Below, piece by piece: positions 13,401-13,974 of a stretch of DNA of 13,974 nucleotides (within the stretch, counting starts at the first letter, position 1; the number at the start of each line of letters is the position of its first letter). The stretch lies in assembly GCA_025352845.1 (NCBI GenBank), contig JANXSC010000420.1:1-13974 (forward strand), given 5' to 3'. This stretch comes from Opitutaceae bacterium. GTDB taxonomy: Bacteria; Verrucomicrobiota; Verrucomicrobiia; Opitutales; Opitutaceae. The notes below the pieces were generated by a model. That model saw only the letters and a program-made list of their open reading frames with translations. It had not been told where the DNA came from and did not search any database. Position numbers and translations under genes: made by a program.

Positions 13401-13974
13401 GAGTGGCGAGCAGCGACGGCTGACGAACAACGGATTCGGGCAATACGCGCCGGATATCGATGGCAACTGGGTGGTGTGGCAGGACAACCGCAATACGCAG
13501 GTGGATATCTACGGCATGGATCTGCGGCGCTCGATTGAAACGCGTCTCACCAACACTGCGGCGAATGAGGCGCGGCCACGCCTTTCCGGCAATTGGGCTC
13601 TCTTTACCGAAGACTCCGCTGGAGTGCTCACCGACAATTTTGTCCTGCTGGATCTCGGCACGGGACGGTCGCTGCCGCTAACGCGCTCCGCGACGAAGAA
13701 GAGTTCGGGCACGATCGGCTCCGGCCAGCTTTTCTGGCAGGAAGGCTTGTCGGGCGCGAGCGTGTTGAATTCGGCCGCCGTCCCGGCCCTGCAACCGGTC
13801 TTCCGGAATTACAACGCGGTGGCGGTGACTTCCGCTTTGGTCTCTAAGTACGCAAATGCGTATGCGCTACTCAGTGCCTGGAACACCGCCGCCGGGGTGG
13901 CCTCGATCAGCCGCTTCCAGTCCTTCGTGCCGCTGGTGAGCGATGTGGCAACCATGAGCGGCGCCACGCCGACG
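10264..13974 (+). CDS. Exported multidomain protein with seven-repeat beta-propeller (3' partial)
   Basis: ATG at 10264 opens a frame that stays open to the last base: 1237 codons, no stop in the window. Layout by residue: signal peptide 1-54; beta-rich CARDB-like region about 60-345, with a well-patterned block at 203-345 (DDPFTPEIE, KNSGYGPAKS, QPKIVDNKAGL); an acidic stretch near 354-370 (DTDRDENQLPD); a beta region 424-475 (NDGKVINLHNVW); an OmpL47/Ig-like domain 482-572 beginning DTQPPVTRL and ending with ATDSAGNVE; an unassigned beta region 573-800; a FlgD-type Ig domain about 805-865 centred on WDGKDASG; a propeller 880-1175; then an unassigned tail. The mature part has one cysteine, C62. 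The start is supported by an AGAGGG ribosome site and by the overlap with the upstream gene. The product is probably periplasmic, outer-surface or secreted; propellers of this TolB-like kind usually bind other proteins or glycans. The function is not recognised. Confidence 0.95.
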   Translation, partial: MKPAIPSALTVARPLYAGPRRRSASGRPTVGRSVCARLLVIALAVMGLAASASAQQQFQGVCANVKIVIQQELAFERVGFEATLEITNNLGGDPITDFSARLTFSDPSDLFNGVPRDVGSFFFIQRPRLSDVNATDGTGVIGPTKTAIIKWFIIPTPGAGGILPQGKKYEVGVNMSGKVGGVEIPKTVFFAIPDNITVKPEPQLEIRYFQPRDVQGDDPFTPEIESPIPFTLGVLVKNSGYGPAKSVRINSQQPKIVDNKAGLILVARLLGVRVQDSALNESSLQVNLGDIQPGETRKGAWDMITSLSGEFIEFKASYTHSDELGGLSTSLIKTLEAHFIAHEVINDDPGRDQILDFLADTDRDENQLPDTLFESQGQILPVNFEANASVTTPLANRTFVVTVNRQFEGWGYARLTDPGQAKLNIERVVRNDGKVINLHNVWTNIRYRPSDNFKLTYLNLFDKVVGPGVYTYTFTYAIAAPDTQPPVTRLRFVGQVTQSGSNYYVTRDTQLYFTSEDASPVNIEYFMDSETAFHPAIPFQITTTGTHLIRFRATDSAGNVEATQTAAVILQGSGPAFALIDVRSSSLTLIGDALSFRPTRIDMNIPVASSSIATDAAIDVFRGIRVSPTITGVPVSPTPSTTTALAVSGMNVDFYKYRLNGSAWSAEQAVSAPISLSGLSGNVALDVLARAQYGSYPATTGALSVSWVVDANAAPFVLAGLPPVPTRYPITSLTVTAPGVELYRWNPNNSFYRAEAAPGTSFDLPAPTVGAQTLKLLARRGGVWQLDTAPSSWSWLYDPAYGSDFSSLTQVLSRTFTGVQGTTISFVWDGKDASGVLQLPGWYTVRVKLTDALGNFTFINQLVRIDELVTTPTAMTALSDGAEKPDARGAWLVWQERGSGTPNIRARNVGGAGGPVLNITSDVLNQENPRTDGRHVVWQRRRENGNWDISRVDLTAPSVIIPLTDTPTRNEINPVIDWPWVVWQSKDISNPNAPWQLEAANLETSQRFTVNATAADQLDPAIRAGRVVWQDFRDVGFGEIYFRDLESGEQRRLTNNGFGQYAPDIDGNWVVWQDNRNTQVDIYGMDLRRSIETRLTNTAANEARPRLSGNWALFTEDSAGVLTDNFVLLDLGTGRSLPLTRSATKKSSGTIGSGQLFWQEGLSGASVLNSAAVPALQPVFRNYNAVAVTSALVSKYANAYALLSAWNTAAGVASISRFQSFVPLVSDVATMSGATPT
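11707..11979 (+). other. OmpL47/Ig-like domain in the second protein
   Basis: Residues about 482-572 start with DTQPPVTRLRF and have YYVTRDTQLYFTSEDAS, then IEYFMDS, and close with LIRFRATDSAGNVEATQT. The opening DxxPPVT and the closing RATDSAGNVE are typical of bacterial OmpL47-type or related Ig-like modules, which are exposed beta-sandwiches in secreted proteins. Confidence 0.65.
12676..12858 (+). other. FlgD-type Ig-like domain in the second protein
   Basis: Around residues 805-865 the sequence shows ISFVWDGKDASG, then LPGWYTVRVKLTDALGN. This is the WDGxDxxG...PGxYxxRV pattern of the FlgD-type Ig-like domain that often stands near the end of large secreted bacterial proteins. Here it immediately precedes the propeller instead of ending the protein. 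Confidence 0.75.
12901..13785 (+). repeat. Seven-repeat beta-propeller (VVWQ repeats)
   Basis: Seven units carry a hydrophobic-W-Q strand: LVWQ (W894), VVWQ (W938), VVWQ (W983), VVWQ (W1029), VVWQ (W1072), ALFT (F1114) and LFWQ (W1158). The spacing is 44, 45, 46, 43, 42 and 44 residues. Several are followed by DIxxxDL/YFRDLESG and RLTNN strands, as in TolB-type propellers. Seven units of this length predict a closed seven-bladed propeller, probably a binding platform. The sixth unit is degenerate. Confidence 0.8.

Overview
The window is a wall-to-wall coding segment of a GC-rich bacterial genome, read entirely on the + strand. It holds parts of two very large genes for exported, modular proteins, and no RNA gene, transposon, CRISPR array or sizeable intergenic gap. 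High GC, a run of CARDB, PPC, FN3-like and InlB-B-like domains, and giant surface proteins fit Verrucomicrobiota or Planctomycetota. That placement is a weak inference from style only.

Region 1 (1-10267) is the 3' part of a giant gene whose start lies upstream: 3421 residues are visible with no stop. In order it shows: the end of a PPC-like domain, an SbsA-like Ig domain, two PPC-like domains, two CARDB-like domains, three InlB-B-like repeats, another SbsA-like Ig domain, two near-periodic FN3-like domains, a parallel beta-helix segment with an NWWG motif, a run of Ig/FN3 domains, a long conserved-looking C-terminal beta region with a carboxypeptidase-regulatory-like fold, a short cysteine-rich helical segment, a Gly-rich linker, and a C-terminal Hint (hedgehog/intein) domain followed by only 17 residues. 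The first 3128 visible residues contain no cysteine. Seven cysteines then fall in about 100 residues just before the Hint domain.

Region 2 (10264-13974) is a second gene that overlaps the first by the four bases ATGA and runs off the right edge with no stop (1237 residues visible). It has a signal peptide, beta-sandwich regions, an OmpL47/Ig-like domain, a FlgD-type Ig domain and a seven-repeat beta-propeller marked by VVWQ-type motifs every 42-46 residues.

The overlap implies a translationally coupled operon, so the two products are probably made and exported together. The working hypothesis is a cell-surface or secreted two-protein assembly. The giant partner would be proteolytically matured by its own Hint domain, and the second protein would provide a propeller-bearing partner. 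The assembly and its biological role are inference; the domain order, overlap, cysteine distribution and Hint motifs are read directly from the sequence.
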